NCBI GenBank assembly: GCA_030407315.1
Contig: JALQPE010000242.1
Location: 1-19,202 of the forward strand
DNA: 19,202 nucleotides
Direction: 5' to 3'
Source: Asparagopsis taxiformis
Taxonomy: Eukaryota; Rhodophyta; Florideophyceae; Bonnemaisoniales; Bonnemaisoniaceae
The position numbers and the translations under genes are program-made. A model generated the notes under the pieces. It did no database searches and had not been told where the DNA came from. It was given only the letters and a program-made list of their open reading frames with translations. Within the stretch, counting starts at the first letter, position 1, and the number at the start of each line of letters is the position of its first letter. Below, piece by piece: positions 17,669 through 19,202 of this stretch.

Positions 17669-18867
17669 ATGCAACACTCAGATGAATTCCGCGCCTTGCG
17701 CATGCTTTCTGAAGTATCTGAGGAGCGCAGGGAGCGAATTACGGCGTACCAAGACTGCCCGCGCCCAGAGAGCGCAGATGAAGACAAGTCATCCAGCCCC
17801 GTGATGGATGGATTTTTCGAGGAAGAAGGCGCAGAAGCTATCAAACAGATGACAAATTTTACACCATCCGAATTTGGATCTCTCTGGAAGACTATTGCTA
17901 ATCATGTGAAGTCCAAGTGGAACGTTGGAAGAGGCCGCAAGTCTGACCAAGAACCGAAGGACGTCTTGTTCATGACTCTTTCAGTACTCAAGCACGGGGG
18001 CACGTGGGATTACATGGGGAGGATGTTCAAAATCAAGGGCCCAACATTTGAGAAGCTTATCATGGGGTTCCTCAAAGTGGTTTCAGGAGAGCTTTATAAG
18101 GTGCTCGTGGCTAAACTAAGGGCCAAATACAGTATGGAAAAAGAGATTGAAGAAAACAAAACGTTTTCCAAATTTCCATACTGTAGGTATGCCACTGATG
18201 TCACATTCCAGCAGACGAATCGCCCAACTGGAAATATACAGGAATCTAAGCCATACTTTAGCGGCAAGCACAAGCTGTACGGGTACAAGGTTGAAGTTTC
18301 AGTCATTCCACGTGGCTTCGCCATTGGGTGCACTACGCACTTTGCAGGGTCTATTAATGACATATGATATATTTTATGACAACCTTGAATTTCATGAACT
18401 GGCATTGCAGAAAAATGAATCATCCGAGGTGGAAGATGATGGATATCTTGTTGCTAATATCCCGATCAGTGGGGCATACTAGCGGACAAGGATATCAAGG
18501 GAGCGGAGCATCACATCAGGCTGATTCATCCGATGAGAAAGCCTACCAGTCGGGACCTTTTCCTCAGTGAAATACGATGAACAATGAGATCTCAAGTGAC
18601 CGCATCATCGTAGAAAATTTCTTCGGTCGTCTGTCTAGCCTGTGGGGTGTGATGACTAAACAAGTACAGGTGGAAGGAAGACAGCTACGATATGATATTT
18701 GAAATGTGCCTTGCACTGACTAATCTGCATATCAAGTTCAACCCACTTCGTGCTGAAGATGTTTCGTTCTATGATGCTTTCAGAATTACTTGTATGACAT
18801 AGGATCTCAGCGGGCACAGAAGAGGCGCAATTCGCAGAGGTCTTATAGGCGTAGAACTATGGCGTAG
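17669..18867 (+). pseudogene. PIF/Harbinger (DDE_Tnp_4) transposase, broken
   Basis: An ATG at 17669 opens a 232-codon frame stopped at 18367. It contains an HTH-like segment ('VLFMTLSVLKHGGTWDYMGRMF') and the first catalytic Asp (D177 in 'YATDVTFQQT'), followed by 'YFSGKHKLYGYKVEVSV' and 'HFAGSINDI'. This is the pattern of HARBI1-like transposases. After the stop the protein similarity carries on in other frames: 'IFYDNLEFHELAL' (~18368-18410), 'LADK' with the second Asp (~18480), 'SDRIIVENFFGRL' with the catalytic Glu (~18597-18635) and a basic tail ('QKRRNSQRSYRRR') to a TAG at 18865. Several frame changes and stops separate these blocks, so the gene is dead unless supplied in trans. It is a cut-and-paste transposase remnant, independent of the genes to its left. 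This protein style is common in oomycetes. Confidence 0.8.
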
Positions 18868-19015
18868 GCTTACATGGAGTTTGAGGAGGAGGATGGTGAT
18901 GACATCATTAGATAGATCGCAGCCCACCTGCATTGATAGCAAGTAAATGAGGGTATAAATCTCTATGAGGGATCTCCTGGGGTTATACCAAACACAAATT
19001 TTGATCAAAAGTAGT
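18868..19015. other. AT-rich sequence after the Harbinger remnant
   Basis: No gene seen. It includes one more ttgatcaaaa motif at 19001-19010 and probably the right end of the Harbinger element, but no clear terminal repeat or target duplication was found. Confidence 0.3.
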
Positions 19016-19202
19016 TTAGGAGATATCTGACATGTCCTGGGGGGAAAAGAGTTGTTGGATCCATCGCGGAAGCTGAATTTTGGAAATGGCGTTGAGCCAT
19101 TCGTTGTACTGTAAGGGGGCTAGTAGTGCGCATGAATTGGTGGACCAGAGAGATTCATGCGTGACGAATGCAACGAACTTTGTGCCGTACACACATTTCA
19201 CC
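19016..19202 (-). CDS. Unrecognised reading frame entering from the right edge (partial)
   Basis: A minus-strand frame of 61 codons is open from the window edge to a TAA at 19016-19018. Its composition is protein-like, with several Trp residues and 'YGTKFVAFVTHESLW' and 'YNEWLNAISKIQLPRW', and codons are moderately GC-ending. It has no ATG within the window, so it would be the C-terminal end of a longer protein. I do not recognise it; chance openness is a real alternative. Confidence 0.25.
   Translation of the reverse strand, partial: VKCVYGTKFVAFVTHESLWSTNSCALLAPLQYNEWLNAISKIQLPRWIQQLFSPQDMSDIS

Noticed and set aside
17280..19015. Terminal inverted repeats and 3-bp target duplication of the Harbinger element
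   Set aside because: Only the short palindromic TTGATCAA motif matches across the two sides; no longer TIR pair could be found by eye.
1..19202. tRNA or rRNA genes
   Set aside because: No cloverleaf-like A/B box combination or rRNA-like sequence was noticed by eye on either strand.

Overview
The window is eukaryotic nuclear DNA made almost entirely of mobile-element genes and repeats. No host housekeeping gene is recognisable. The reading frames are long and intron-poor, and the transposases are of eukaryotic type: a CACTA/Plavaka-like one on the left and a PIF/Harbinger one on the right. The combination, and the style of the Harbinger protein, fits an oomycete such as Phytophthora or a relative best. 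That assignment is inference, because no species-diagnostic gene is present.

Layout. 1-715 is a degenerate tandem repeat, followed by a perfect 38-bp palindrome (726-763). 1362-4403 (+) encodes a transposase of about 1013 residues with an N-terminal zinc finger. It converges tail to tail with 6765-4481 (-), a basic, coiled-coil protein split into two frames that overlap exactly at an A AAA AAG slippery heptamer. 10627-7426 (-) encodes an amino-type DNA methyltransferase (DPPY motif) fused to a SET domain, with a frame change near its N-terminus. 10628-13287 is non-coding and repeat-rich. 13288-15657 (+) encodes a ParB-like protein. It runs directly into 15614-17267 (+), a 2-oxoglutarate/Fe(II) dioxygenase-like protein whose catalytic residues lie in two frames. 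17669-18867 (+) is a broken Harbinger transposase with a TATA box upstream. The last ~330 bp holds at most the edge of one unrecognised minus-strand reading frame.

A repeat with a 91-nt core occurs four times, once inverted (6999-7089) and three times direct (11067-11157, 12347-12437, 12849-12939). It contains a 14-bp perfect palindrome and a 12-bp-arm hairpin. The first two copies are identical over 91 nt although their flanks have diverged. The first and last copies share about 370 bp and each sits just upstream of a gene (coiled-coil, ParB).

How the parts may work together (inference): a transposase, an accessory protein, a DNA methyltransferase/SET 'writer', a possible oxidative 'eraser' or modifier, and a ParB-type DNA binder linked by a shared palindromic repeat look like one large mobile element, or several related nested ones, carrying its own epigenetic toolkit. 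Frame breaks in three of the genes mean the copy may be decayed, may use recoding or small introns, or may contain sequencing errors.
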